Numbered from the stretch's first letter, positions 45,383 to 56,474 are shown. The stretch is 64,000 nucleotides of DNA from Amaurobius ferox (GCA_951213105.1 OX578135.1:166585989-166649988), one strand, 5' to 3'. Numbers and translations are program-made. Notes: generated by a model not told the origin, from the letters alone.

Positions 45383-45815
45383 GGATTAAAAAGTTCGAAG
45401 ACTGTGCTGATATCTCCAACCCTGATTGGAGGAGAGAGGAACTATTTTACCTTGGAGTAGAGGCACATGTGACGCGAGATGTGAAAAGGAAGAAGCAGGT
45501 CCACAGTGCAGGTGATTTTCCAGATAATGCTGTCAGTGAACTGTAGTCGTTCGCGCTCATCGAAAACGGAAATGGTGTTTGAAGAACAGCGTGCGAACAT
45601 CAAATTCTGCCAGCGTCTTCAAACACCGTTTCCGTTTTCAACGAACGGGAACGACTACAGTTCACTGACACGCATTGTCTGGAAAAACACCTGCTTTTTC
45701 CTTTCCAGATATCGCGTCACATGTGCCTCTACGCCAAGGTAAAATGGTTCCCCTCTCCTCCAATCAGGGTTGGAGATATCAGCATAGTCTCCGAACTTTT
45801 TGATTCTACCTTGCA
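45383..45815. mobile_element. Palindromic mariner-like MITE
   Basis: Left arm (45383-45585) and right arm (45618-45815) are ~85-90% inverted copies: AAAAAGTTCGAAGACTGTGC, ATATCTCCAACCCTGATTGG, GGCACATGTGACGCGA, CAGTGAACTGTAGTCGTTC. The loop and inner arm (45568-45612) translate as VFEEQRANIKFCQRL, which resembles the first residues of mariner transposases (EQR-x-N-IKFC). So it is a deletion derivative that kept the transposase start codon region between its terminal repeats. Exact ends beyond AAAGTT are uncertain. Confidence 0.6.
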
Positions 45816-46029
45816 CATACCTGCGCAGAGGCATCACAAATCTGTCGTATGGAAATAATAGAGTCATTGCCACTATTCAAGCTAAGTTCAATATAGTTTA
45901 ATGTTCTGTGATTTAGCTGAAGGAGTGCCTCCATAGAGATAAATTTACTGGAGTGGGGCTGAACTCGACTTTGTTATACCAGAATGCGTTTACTTTTTTA
46001 ATTTTACAAGAATAATTTTTAAAAATCAA

Positions 46030-46310
46030 TATCGTGCATCCAAATGATTATAATTATAGTGTATAATCTTTCACTTTAAAAGGCTTGAAAAAATCTTTCG
46101 ATTCGATTGATACCATACTCGATAATGTACCTTCGGGGGTTTACTGCTCCCCCCCCCCCTCCGCGGGGGAAATGATGTCTTGAACCAAAAAAATTGTATC
46201 GCAGCTATTTTTCACAAAAATAATAATTGTCTCGTGATCATTGAACCATATATAAACCCTTTTATGTATGATTATGCCCAATTTTGTCCTATGCCGCCAT
46301 GTTAAAAAAA
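46030..46310 (+). repeat. Family Z repeat, left part
   Basis: Matches 56475-56755: ATCCAAATGATTATAATTAT, TTTCACTTTAAAAGG, a C run, GGAAATGATGTCTTGA, ATTGTATCGCAGCTATTTTTCAC, CGTGATCATTGAACCATA and TTTTGTCCTATGCCGCCAT. Interrupted at 46310 by a family X copy and resumed at 47061. Confidence 0.7.
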
Positions 46311-47060
46311 TCTGATGTGGGCAGCACATGACTTTCCCTGCAGACTTATATCCACGTTCCTTTTATTTTAATTAAATTTAATTCACTTTTAATTCAATTT
46401 TCGTTCTCATTTGGTAACTGGACTTATTTTCAAAGATGGCGTAGAGAAAATACGAAAAAATTAAAATGTCTCGATAACGGCTAGTCCTAGTGTAATGGAG
46501 TTGGTCTTATTATTTTCTTCGTTAAACATTACGTATTAAACAAGCATTTAATGGATATATTTGAGCATACGTAGGTTTTTATTTTAGATTTTGGCGATTT
46601 TTGCGGGCTATTTTACAAAGAAAAGCAGATTATTTTTTCCGAATCCTACCAAAATCTAATCAACACCAGGGTGACCCACATGTGACTTATCTACCGAATT
46701 TTGTGAAATTCGGTACATTACTTTTTTAGTTAGAGTGGATGCAAGCTTTTGCGGGCCATTTTGCAAAAAAAGGCGGGTTCTTTTATCTCGAATCGTACCC
46801 AAAACTAATCAGCTCCAGATTCGCCCACAAGTGACTTACCTACCACATTTTGTGAAATTCGGTCTATTAGTTTTTTAGTTAGAGTGGATACAAAATCTGC
46901 ACAGACAGACAGACACACACACAGACGTCACGCTAAAAATATTTTTTTCGTATTCTAGAGGTCTCGAAACGTGTAGATCCGTCAAAAAATCGAGGTGCGA
47001 TTTTCGACATGATTCCAATACTTCCCTTGTACATTGCCATGTATTGCAGGGAAAGTAAAA
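46311..47060 (+). repeat. Family X copy inserted into Z
   Basis: Complete copy: start TCTGATGTGGGCAGCACATG, two GCGGG-CATTT modules, CAGA/CACA tract (46902-46922), end hairpin with GCAGGGAAAGT at 47056 followed by AAAA. Because the flanks match an uninterrupted Z copy, this fixes the X ends. Confidence 0.85.
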
Positions 47061-47280
47061 TATAAAATGTTGAATAAAATTCAAAGTTTGAAAATTTTTT
47101 TTTGAAAAATTTTCGTTCGAATTAAAAAAGAAATTCGATTTAGTTCTAGACGAAGCCGGATATAAAGTTTCGTGAAAATTCATTAATATTTGTGGCTGCA
47201 ATAGTGTACACAATAAATCGACTACAGACATACAGACAGATGGGCATCATTCCAAACGTAGTCAAATCGTATTCAGGAGT
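47061..47280 (+). repeat. Family Z repeat, right part
   Basis: Continues as in 56758-56945: ATATAAAAT, TTTTCGTTCGAATT, TTCTAGACGAAG, AAGTTTCGTGAAAATTCATT, TCGACTACAGACATACAGAC. Confidence 0.65.
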
Positions 47281-47365
47281 TCTTAACATATATATTGACA
47301 TCAAAATTTCAAAATTTTTGTGGAAAAAATAATTTATACTGTTTTACATAGTATCAGAAAGTTAA

Positions 47366-48084
47366 AATAACAAAGCTACGGGTCCAGATCTAATACCATC
47401 AAAACTACTAAAATCTGGCAGTATCCATTTTGCTAAAGCAAATCCATGAAGTAATTACTGCTAATCTGGACTAATGAAGACATATTGGAAATTAAGTGTC
47501 CAATATGTTCAATTCATAAGGAAGGAGAGAGACACTTTAAATGGCTCAAATTACAGAGAAATTAGCTTGCTGTGTACAGCATGCAAAATTTTGTCGAATT
47601 TTTTTTATTTGATAAATTGTCCCCTTTCGTTGAGGCAATTTTTGGAGAATACGCATGTGGATTCAGAAGGTGAAAGTCCACCGTAGAACAAATCTTTACT
47701 CTTTGTCAGATTCCGGAAAAAATGTAAAGAATTTGGTATTAAAACCCCTCACCTTTTCATTGATTTTAAAGCTGTCTGAGACAGAAATGACAGGATTGGT
47801 CTTTTACAGGCCATGAAGGAATTTTAAATACCTGAAAAATGAATTAGATTTGTGAATCTTGCATTGATGAGAGCTCGTTCCGTTATACAGATCCAAGGGG
47901 AATTTGAAAAAATGGTGTATATTAAAAATGGTGTTAGACAGAGAGCTGCCCTTGCTTGTCTACTCTTCAACTTAGCCCTGGAGGAAGTTGATATTTAAAT
48001 ATCAACACTAAAGGAAACATCTACTACAAAGCTATTCAAATTCTTACATATGCTGATGACATCAATATCGTAATTGAAAAGCAA
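47366..48084 (+). pseudogene. Non-LTR (LINE) reverse transcriptase relic
   Basis: Reading through several stops and frame changes gives the familiar LINE RT order: NKATGPDLIPSKLLKSG (47366), WKLSVQYVQFIRKERDTLN then NYREISLLCTACKILS (47490-47600), HLFIDFKAV with the first catalytic Asp (47752-47780), GVRQRAALACLLFNLALE (47930-47985; the usual Gly after RQ is Arg) and LTYADDINIV with the catalytic YADD (48043-48070). The fragment ends at about 48084, where the sequence changes character. It would have copied LINE RNA by target-primed synthesis. Clade is uncertain (RTE/Jockey-like by motif wording). Dead. Confidence 0.8.
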
Positions 48085-48553
48085 TGTTTGTTGGTCGGTA
48101 CGTCCACCTTATTCCGAAGCCAATCATTGGCCTAGCACTTCGGGGGTTAGGCCAATACGCTGTTAAATACACTTTGCAAGGCACTCAGAAATGAAACAAT
48201 AAAGGAAAGATAAAAATAGTTTCATACATGGAATAAACGAAGACAAAAGATCGATTAAGAAAATTGGAGCCTTGAGTAAAAAAAACAAACATTCCCAAGC
48301 TTACATAAACAAATCTTCCACTTAACGCTACTCGAAGAAAGTGTTTCATGATTAAAAATTTATTTTTCGTCTTTCAACATGTAGCATGCTTTTTCTTTCT
48401 CAGAAAATAAACATTTTTATTTTACTGTACGCGATTAATGTTTTAAATAGAAGAACATTATATTGATTAATTAATTCACTGCACTCGTCGCTTAATATAA
48501 CATTTAAACATGTTTGTTAATAAGACACAAATGATTACCAAAACATTTTAAAA
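48085..48553. other. Unassigned spacer
   Basis: No feature seen; GTTGGTCGGTACGTCCACC at 48089 could mark another element boundary. Confidence 0.3.
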
Positions 48554-49680
48554 AAATCTGATGTGGGCAGCACATGGCTTTCCCTACATAATGCAATGAC
48601 TTTGCTTCTTTAACAGCAAAATAATGGTGTACAAGATGAATAGAACTATGTTTTCGACATCGAAATTTGCGCAAATTAAAATTGGGTACTTTTGATAACA
48701 TATGAGTTCAAACACAATGCCTCACATGACGAGAAATTATATCACACACACATGGAAAATCCTCATCAAAATGCAATTAACATATAATTAATGCTGTTAC
48801 GGACTTGTAAAATGGAGGCTCTTTTGAGAACTAGAAGGGGAAAACACCTTCACAAGCAGCCATTCCGATTACGTCAATGCGATGTTGCCGTACTTGAAAC
48901 ACGCGTGACCGGGTCCCCAGATTTGGCGATTTATTGCCAATTTGATGATTTTTGTAAGATACGAGAAATTTATCAAAATAATGAATATTTTTGGAGATAC
49001 AAGCCCCTTTTGGAAGTTTCTTCGGAGAGTATATGAAAGGAGACATTATTCAGTTGACTTGTTGAGTTATAATTGAATTGTGAGGTACGTCAATGGTTTG
49101 AGAACAGTAGCTGTTGTTTTGTGGAATGAATGGAGTATTTAATTTTTGTTTTACTGTACATGGTAGTTGTTGTGAGATCCTGTGAGATAGTTAGCTGTAT
49201 GTTGTTCCTGTTTACGCTGTGTTTGTAAATAATCATGCTAGTTTTCCAGAAAATTGGACTCATTTTTGTATTTTGAGTGCACACCCACGATTTCAGAGGA
49301 TACGTCGTAACAATATTCCGTGAAATAAATGACTATTGGCGAATTCTTGAGAGTTAAAATACAAAATTATTTATTACAAAAGGAATCTTCTCACGTGAAT
49401 GAAAAAAAACTAAATTTACGAGAATGGTGCTGCATAATATTGCGTAAAGTGTATTTATTTCACAATCCTTACTACTTTTTAATTTGGGGCAATTTTTTTT
49501 TTTGATAAATTCATTTGAAAAACGTACGACATTTTGAAAACAATTTATGATAGCGTTCTAAAATTTGTGCTATTCGTTTCCTCATGAAAAATTACGTATG
49601 AAATGCTTATTTATGGAATAGTATTGGAAGTCTAATTTTTAATGATTTTTACCTTCTTTATATACGTATAATATATATAA
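48554..49680 (+). repeat. Family Y copy interrupted by a solo LTR
   Basis: Starts AATCTGATGTGGGCAGCACATG + GCTTTCCCTACATAATGCAATG; continues after the LTR with GTGAAATAAATGACTATTGG and TTATGATAGCGTTCTAAAA. Abuts an oppositely oriented Y copy at about 49680. Confidence 0.6.
48795..49312 (+). mobile_element. Probable solo LTR (518 bp)
   Basis: Begins TGTTACGGACTTG and ends GATACGTCGTAACA: short inverted TGTTACG/CGTAACA ends typical of LTRs. The same sequence type occurs at 33.1-33.58 kb, so it is a dispersed repeat. No internal region or PBS follows. The 4-5 bp flanks (ATGC left, ATAT right) do not match, so the duplication is lost or the ends are slightly misplaced. The 81-codon ORF within is not supported. 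Confidence 0.6.
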
Positions 49681-49683
49681 AAA

Positions 49684-49768
49684 GTATTGTTGTTGTTGTT
49701 GTTGTTGTTGAGACCCAGACCGTCCGACCTACCAGAAAGGTGTAAGGTAACTGTATGGACGGCCGGGA
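49684..49768 (-). repeat. 5'-truncated SINE with (CAA)n tail
   Basis: Plus strand shows (TTG)n then AGACCCAGACCGTCCGACCT, ACCAGAAAGGTGTAAGGTAA and GGACGGCCGGGAG, the exact inverse of the SINE 3' end at 8535-8606. Only ~80 bp remain; the tail is on the expected side. Confidence 0.85.
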
Positions 49769-50330
49769 GAGCAAAATTCGAATTCGAGTTTTCGACGGGA
49801 GAGCGCGTTTCAAGCATCCCTGAACATGAATCAGGCGTTTTTGAGATGATGTCTGTGTGTGTGTGTGTGTGTGTGTGAAAGTATGTGTGTGTGTGTGTCA
49901 GTGAGACTGTTGAGACGATAATTGACGAACGAATGGAACGATTCGAACAAAATTTGGTGCAAAAATTACAATCCATGAATACTGGAAGCCTATTGTTTTT
50001 ATACGCAATCGGATGTTCAGAACCTCCCTAAATTTTTGAGAGCAATTTTGGAAAAATCATAAAAAAATTAGAACCTTTAATAAAGTTACGTAAATAGTCA
50101 TTTCTTCTGTAATTTGTCATTAGAAAACGAGTGACATAAATTTTAGAACGCTAGCATGAACCGTTCTTGAGATATTGCACATTTTTCAAATAAATTTATC
50201 AAAAAATCCCATAAATTAAAAAAAAATATTAACTGTTGAGAAGCATGTTCACTTTTCATATGTAATATCATGCGATAAATTGGGTGACATCACTCTCTCG
50301 TGGATCTAGCTCGTTCCATCTCTAGAATAA
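49769..50330 (-). repeat. Family Y repeat, minus strand
   Basis: AAATTCGAATTCGAGTTTTCG, GT microsatellite 49853-49900, GCTAGCATGAACCGTTCTTG, GCGATAAATTGGGTGACATC, GTGGATCTAGCTCGTTCCAT. Confidence 0.65.
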
Positions 50331-51228
50331 AAGGCAATGTCTGTGTGTGTGTGTGTCTGTTCTATACGTTCAGCGATCGCGCGTCGGAGAGCTATGAAAT
50401 TTGGCAATCGGAGACCCGGGGGGGGGGGGGTGAGGGGACACGCGAAAACCGATTTTTAAAATTTTAATTATTTTTTTTTTTGTTATTTAATGTTTTATGC
50501 GATTTCGACCGTTTTTACCCTTTTTTCTCCTCGATTCAGACGTCGTAGAAAAAAACAAATCACACCACCGGAAAGAGCAGACAATTGGGAGTAAAAATAT
50601 GTAAATTTTAACTCTCAGAGACAAGTTCTAACATTTTTTAAAGATTTTAAAACAAAAGTTACTTTGGGCTAAAAAAAACGATTTTTGGTTTTTAAATTCT
50701 CGCATAGTAAAAAGTACTCATAATTTGGACTAATAATTTACATTTTTAGAAAGCTGAAATATCTGGCATTCTTACAAGTCCAATCTGGTCAAGAAATAAT
50801 GAAAATTGCCCGCAAGATCGCAATTTTAAAGACGTCATGATTTTAAATTTCTCGGCAATCCGCTAAAGGAGTTCTTTCCCGCAGAAGTTTTTTCCCCGCT
50901 TCCATGGAAACCGAGCTTCCGGTTTTAAATTAATTAAGAGCTTAGCATATGTATTGTATAGTGGTGATGTATTTGAAATTATTATATTTATGGATTGGTG
51001 GAACGATATGGATGATTGATGGAACGATATGGATTTTTTAAATGGATATTTTAAATAATGGAACGATGAATATTTTAATTTTATGGATAAATAATAATGA
51101 TAAATAATAATAATATAGATAAATAATAATAATAATAATATGGATAAATAATAATTTTAAATGATGATACGATGGAATGAGGATGATGGAATTAAGAGCT
51201 TAGCATATGTTCATTATAAAATTTAAAT
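50331..51228. other. Unassigned repeat-like region
   Basis: Starts with a GT/TCTG tract, TTCAGCGATCGCGCGTCGGA and AGCTATGAAATTTGGCA, wording common at 5' ends of Helitron-like non-autonomous elements, then a G run at 50418-50430. An AATAAT/GGATAAAT microsatellite lies at 51085-51160. No coding sequence. Confidence 0.35.
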
Positions 51229-51436
51229 TAGCGCGCGGGAAGTTAGCGCGCGGGAATTGCACTCGGTAGGTCCGGGTTCGATTCCCGCCACTGTCTAAAC
51301 TGCCGCCGTGTTCAGGTGGGGTACGATCACATTAAACATGTGGGTCCGTAAGTCCTTCCGAGAGGTTGGTGGTAGGGGAAGGAGGGTACGGCCCCTGCGA
51401 ATGCCTCCCCCACTGGGTCCCGGTCCAAATTGGGTG
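51229..51436 (+). repeat. SINE copy a, tRNA-type head
   Basis: TTAGCGCGCGGGA is duplicated at the start (51229-51256). B box GGGTTCGATTCCC at 51273-51285. Body ACGATCACATTAAACATGTG, GGTAGGGGAAGGAGGGTACG; stops short at AAATTGGGT so the 3' tail is missing. Confidence 0.85.
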
Positions 51437-51463
51437 AATAAAAAGAAAGTTATGGAGATTGTC

Positions 51464-51729
51464 GCAGAGGACGCAGTAGCCCAGTGATTAGCGCGCGGGA
51501 ATTGGACTCGGTAGGCCCGGGTTCGATTCCTGCCACTGCCAAAATTGCTGCAGTGTTCACGCGGAGTACGATCACGTTAAACATATGGGTCCGTAGGTCC
51601 TTCCAAGAGGTTGGTGGTAGGGTAAGGAGGGTACCGTCCCTGTGGATGCCTCCCCCACTGGGTTCCAGTCTAAATTGGGTGGCACTTCCTGGCCGTCCAA
51701 ACAGTTACCTTACATCTTTCTGGTAGGTA
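51464..51729 (+). repeat. SINE copy b, tRNA-type head
   Basis: A box region GCAGTAGCCCAGTGATTAGCG, B box GGGTTCGATTCC at 51519-51530, body through CTTACATCTTTCTGGTAGGT. Ends without the GGTCGGACGGTCTGGGT tail. Confidence 0.85.
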
Positions 51730-51769
51730 GCGCCAGCGAGTTTGCCACGGTCAGAATTTTCGCGAACAA

Positions 51770-52060
51770 GGGGCGCGGTGGCTCTGTGGTTAGCGCGCGG
51801 AGGTTGCACTCGGTGGTCCCGGGTTCGATTCCCGCCGCTGCCCAAACTGCCGCCGTGTTCACGCGGAGTACGATCACGTTAAACATGTGGGTCCGTAAGT
51901 CCTTCCGAGAGGTTGGTGGTAGGGGAAGGAGGGTACGGTCCCTGTGGATGCCTCCCCCACTGGGTTCCGGTCTAAATTGGGTGGCACTTCCCGGCCGTCC
52001 AAACAGATACCTTACACCTTTCTGGTAGATCGGACGGTCTGGGTCGAAGAAGAAGAAGGG
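51770..52060 (+). repeat. SINE copy c, full tRNA-type copy
   Basis: GGGCGCGGTGGCTCTGTGGTTAGCG gives the A box and GGGTTCGATTCCC (51820-51832) the B box of a tRNA-type Pol III promoter. Body and tail complete: GGTCTAAATTGGGTGGCACT, GATCGGACGGTCTGGGTC and an AAGAAGAAG tail. GCGAACAAGG before and GCGAACAGG after (52062-52072) could be an imperfect target duplication. Best reference for the body of the 8.2 kb copy. ORFs across are incidental. Confidence 0.85.
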
Positions 52061-52084
52061 TAGCGAACAGGCTGGTCACCGTAG

Positions 52085-52447
52085 GCGGCTAGTTCATGAA
52101 TGAAGATACTTTGAGTAATACTTTTGTATTTGAATGCCAATAGTCATTTTTCTGCTATAAGAATAACTTATTTCTTCGTCCATAACGCTTGGCGAGATTT
52201 TGGCGACGAATTTGGCAAAATATCGCCAACTTGGCGACTTTTTTAAATGTTGCCAAATAAACGAAAATCTCGCCAAATGGATAAAAATGGCGCTAAATCA
52301 GTGAAAATGACGACTAATTTGACGAAAATTCAATGTCTTGGAAAGAATATAAGTATCTACTATAAGAATAACCTATTTTTTTTACTGTAATAGTAGTAAA
52401 TTCATTGCATTATATAAGGAAAATCATGTGCTGCCCACATCAGATTT
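52085..52447 (-). repeat. Family Y 5' part, minus strand
   Basis: ATGAATGAAGATACTTTGAG, TTGGCGAGATTTTGGCGAC, AAATTCATTGCATTATATAAGG and the inverse start AATCATGTGCTGCCCACATC + AGA at 52445. Nearly an inverse of 20888-21245. Confidence 0.75.
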
Positions 52448-52985
52448 TTTAAAAAATGTATTCGAAAATAGTACAATATCTCAAGAACGCTTCATGCTAG
52501 TATTTTAAAGTTTATATCATTCATTTTCTTATAAAAAATTGTGTCTGAACTGATTTTTTATTGAACATTTTTGTAGGTGATGATATTTTAATAAATTTTT
52601 CAAAAATTCATTCGAGAATTAGCGATGAGGGCTTTTGAACACCTGATTGCATTTAAAATCGCAAAGAATGAGTTCCAGAATTCATTAATTGTAATAATCG
52701 TGTCAAATTATATTTGAAATGCTTCGTTAGACTCAAGGATACACTTAGACCCACAGACTCACGGATACACTTAGATCCACAGACTCACGGATACACTTAC
52801 TAACATACACACTCACCGACATATATAAACACTAACATACAGATGTGCGCATTAACATACACCACAGACATTCCCGTGCAATTCCTCCCCCTATTCTTGA
52901 GCAAAGATGCTGAAAACTTTCTGTTCCGTAGAAAACTCGAATTCGGTACATTTTTCGTGTATTATAATGTATGAAGGAAAAGTAA
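52448..52985 (+). repeat. Family Y 3' part, plus strand
   Basis: TCTCAAGAACGCTTCATGCTAG, CAAAAATTCATTCGAGAATT, a tandem AGACTCACGGATACACTTAG (52731-52800), ending ATTATAATGTATGAAGGAAAAGTAATA. Meets the minus 5' part head to head, so this is an inverted Y pair. Confidence 0.6.
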
Positions 52986-54630
52986 TAGTATTTGCCCAAA
53001 GTGTTAGAGCAGTAATTCTCAGCACTTTTCGCTGCAGAGTTTAACTCAGAAAAACATTTGTCTGTTAACCCAACAGATGCATATTCAACACTGACGCAAT
53101 CCACGACGCAAAGTTGCTACCTCGCAGATATTGCTAACGTTAGAGCTCCGACCGGTATAAAAATGAAAAGCTGAAAGTATGCAAAGACTAAGTGCATGTC
53201 TCAACGTGGAATGATCGAAATACGGATTCACTTTTAAATTATGTTTTTCCAAAAGACATCTTTTGGATACGTAGGTTAGTATTTAAATTTTCAGAAAATA
53301 ACACCCAAAATATTTTTGTCAGGAAATAAATCATTTTATTATTACTTCTTAACACTTTACAACAAAGTTGAAAAGTGTTTATGACTTTGTTCATTCTGTC
53401 TGTCTGTCTGTCTGTCCGTTAGCACGATAACTGCCGTAAAAATGATTTAATCAAAATGAAATTTTAGTATGTTGTTCAGACGGTCTGTAGAACCTATGGG
53501 AATATAAATGAATAATATTACCCAATTAGTTTTGGATTGAATCCGGGTCGAAAAAATGAAATACATTGAGCCCTATAGGACCTAATTATTCAAACATTTT
53601 TTAAGCGGATTTAAAATTCACAAATTGCTTCGAAAATTTTAGGTAATATTTAAATTGTTCCATAAAATATATAAAAAAAATTCAGTGAAATATATTCAGT
53701 AGTTTTTTAAATAAAAATTAAAATAATAATTACACCTCTTATATGAAACGATCACGTGACCATGATATGAAACGATCACATGACCCACTTCAAAATGATA
53801 TATGGCATCCATCTTGTTTCAAAATCGTGATTTTTTTATGTTCTTTTTAATTCATATTGAGTGTTGTATCCGTCCTAAAACTACTTTATTTTTGCTTAAA
53901 TTTTGTGCATTTACATACTGAAACAACGCAATGACAATATATTTGAGTTTAAATGCTCATCTAAATTTGATTATTTCTACAACTAAGCCTATTTTTCACC
54001 TATGTAAAATGTAAACAGCAAAATATATAGAATGAGTTGTATTAGAATTCCTGTATTTTTTTAACACAAAATAATTTAGTCCATGGAGTCTGTATGGCTG
54101 ATATGAATGAAATATTAATTGATTTCATAAAGAGAAGGACGATTTTTTTCGATGAAGTTTCAAGCATAGAGTTTAATTTTTTGTAGCTCCATGGTCTTAA
54201 ACAAAATGTTTAAATAAAATAAATTATTATAGTATTGTGATGAATGAAATGAATGGGAGAAAGTTATGAATGAAATCCTGTTTTTATAGAGAGATCCAGG
54301 CGTGTTATTTTTTCTGTGACGTCATTTGAATTAATTTCAGTTGTTTTCGATGAAGTTTTCAAACATAATAAATTATCGTAGTATTATGATAATTCTAAAA
54401 CTATTACCGAGGAATGTATAACATTTTAGAGATGTTTAAACCAGGCAATTTATATTTCAATGCCGTCATTTGAATGAAGTTCATTTTTTTCGATGAAGGT
54501 TTAAGTTTTCAAATATAACAAATTAATGCTATGTGTAAACTTGTGTAAATAAAATTAACTTGTGTAAATAAAATTGCATTGAAGTTGGAAAGTGTTTCAT
54601 AATCAATGCTTTAAGCATGATTGATCTTTC
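52986..54630. other. Unassigned region with a TCTG tract and internal repeats
   Basis: A TCTG run (53395-53417) precedes GTTAGCACGATAACTGCCGT, wording like 5' ends of non-autonomous Helitron-type elements. Loose ~150-180 bp repeats with CGATGAAGTTTTCAAACATAATAAATTA occur near 54150, 54345 and 54500. Text AAGTTGAAAAGTGTTT at 53365 and AAGTTGGAAAGTGTTT at 54582 may mark both ends of one element. No coding. Confidence 0.35.
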
Positions 54631-54633
54631 TTG

Positions 54634-55060
54634 TTAAAATATTCGTCTAGCATCAATACATTTCTTCATTCGAATTAACCAATTTCCAAAACAGTTATGC
54701 CATTCAGAAGTTAGTATAGCAGAAACATGTGATTTATAAGCTTCAATTGCTTCTTCTGGACTGTTAAACCGTTGACCACGCATTTTATTTTTGATTGCTG
54801 GGAACAAGAAAAATTAATTGGGTGCTAAATCAGGCGAATAAGGACAATGACTCATCAAATCAATTTTTAATGCTTCAAATAATTGATAGTTTGAAATGCA
54901 GTGTGTTAGCTTGCATTATCATGATGAAGAATGATGCAACATTTCGCATTATTTTTTTCGGATTGGAGCAACTATTTCTGGCAAACAAATTGCCGTATAT
55001 CAATCAACATTTACTGTTCTGGGGTCCTCCAAAGCAACGGCTGCAGCATGGCCAGATTTA
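54634..55060 (-). pseudogene. DD34D mariner transposase relic
   Basis: Minus strand, reading through frame changes: VNVDxYTAICLPEIVA (about 55000), CIILHHDNAS with the second catalytic Asp (about 54910-54935), HCPYSPDLAPN (about 54830), FFLFPAIKNKMRGQRFNS, EEAIEAYKSHVSAILTSEW and a C terminus NWLIRMKKCIDARRIF ending at the stop at 54634. By count 34 residues separate the second Asp from the third catalytic position, which is a stop codon here. Hence a mariner of the DD34D group, inactive. N-terminal DNA-binding part is absent; TIRs not found. The plus-strand 125-codon ORF is its shadow. Confidence 0.8.
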
Positions 55061-55954
55061 CAAAAAAAATGAAGCAATCATTTTATTTGAAACTTTTCAG
55101 ATATTTAAATTTATAGTTACAACGAACGCTTTTTGTATTATATTTTTAATGCATTTTTTATGCAGTTTTTGATTGGTAACACTAGTAACGAATGGATGGT
55201 ACTTGCGTACAGTACATTTACGTATATGTCATATTTGGTGGCACATGTCAAGGTGTTCCCAATTCTAACAGGTGCGGTATAGGAAAAGAGGTACTTGGCG
55301 TACAGCATGGGTGCTTTCGTAACGCCACAGAGTAACGATAGGTATTAGGGTAATTTAGAGGCTTCAGAAACCTTTTAATATATTCAACCAAATGTTTATA
55401 CTGTAACAACTAGCGAAGTATTTTTAATTTTAAAATACTGAAGACAGCAGATTCAGCTTATGATTTATATTATGTTTCTATTAGTATTATAGTTTTAGTT
55501 ATTCGATTTTAGCAGTCAAAACTAATATTCCTTTTGATTGTTTAATTCATTTAATAAGTTAGACAACCGTCATTGCAGAGATGCATCGAAATTCCCCTCA
55601 AGCCGGATCAAACGGATCTCTAGAACTCTGCAGCATTACGAAAGTACCTAAAATGAAAAGAAGTGTTTGAAGTCCTTAGCTTGTATTGAGTAAATTTTGA
55701 GTATATTGAAGTAAATTAAAAGATAAATGAGAGTAAAAGTAATAAAATTAAAAAAAAATTAAATAAAATTAAAAATTAAAAAAAAAAAGAAATAAAAGTA
55801 AAAGTAATTAAAATTACTAGAAATGAAAGTAAAAGTAATTAAAATTAATAAAATTAAATAAATAAAAATCTGTGCAGTCCGTTGGTAAATTATAGAAGCA
55901 ACTAGGAAGTTTGTCCACGTTTGCCATTATATGTATGTTATCGTATATTAGTTT
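55061..55954. other. Unassigned spacer with A-rich tract
   Basis: AAATTAAAA-type simple sequence at 55735-55870; nothing else recognised. Confidence 0.35.
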
Positions 55955-56470
55955 TTAGCAGTGTACTCGTTCTTCGTACGGAATACACTATAAAGAAACT
56001 TAAAATTCACAGTTATGTGTAAATTTCTATAGTATTCTAAATAACATTGTTATTCAAAACATTTTATTGACATATTTAATTTAATTCTTTTAAAAATAAG
56101 TATAAAAATCTCTGTTCTCGCTATACAAAATTATCTTCACAGGCGGATCTAAAGAATAAAATATCCTGATCCCGTTTGTAAACAAATTTACAAAATCTAT
56201 AACATTGGATCAACCTATGCCAAAATGAAATCGCTAAAATAGTATTAGAAGATATACTCGTACCGTGTTAATTCTGCGCCAACAATTGGTTAATCACAAT
56301 ATATGAGTTTGAAAAATCTTTACCAAAGTAAAACAGATGACTTAAATGAAAATATCAATAACCGCCGTAACCTTTCAACCCGAAGGCCGTAATTGATATA
56401 ATCTAGTTAAAATGTAATTCCGATCAAATTTATTGTATATACATTTTTTAATTATTTAAATCTGAAAAGA
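55955..56470 (-). repeat. Helitron 3' fragment
   Basis: Minus strand ends CCGTACGAAGAACGAG + TACACTGCTAA, the same 3' hairpin and CTRR-type end as the 10-17 kb Helitrons but more diverged, and the interior (TTAAAATTCACAGTTATGTG, ACAAAATTATCTTCACAGG) matches 11100-11270. The 5' part is missing. Confidence 0.65.
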
Positions 56471-56474
56471 AAAT

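Noticed and set aside
51481..51560. Functional tRNA genes at the B boxes (51.27, 51.52, 51.82 kb)
   Set aside because: They continue into a common SINE body and have no acceptor-stem pairing or CCA-side end.
54795..55172. Plus-strand 125-codon ORF
   Set aside because: Antisense to the mariner transposase relic, which explains the sequence better.
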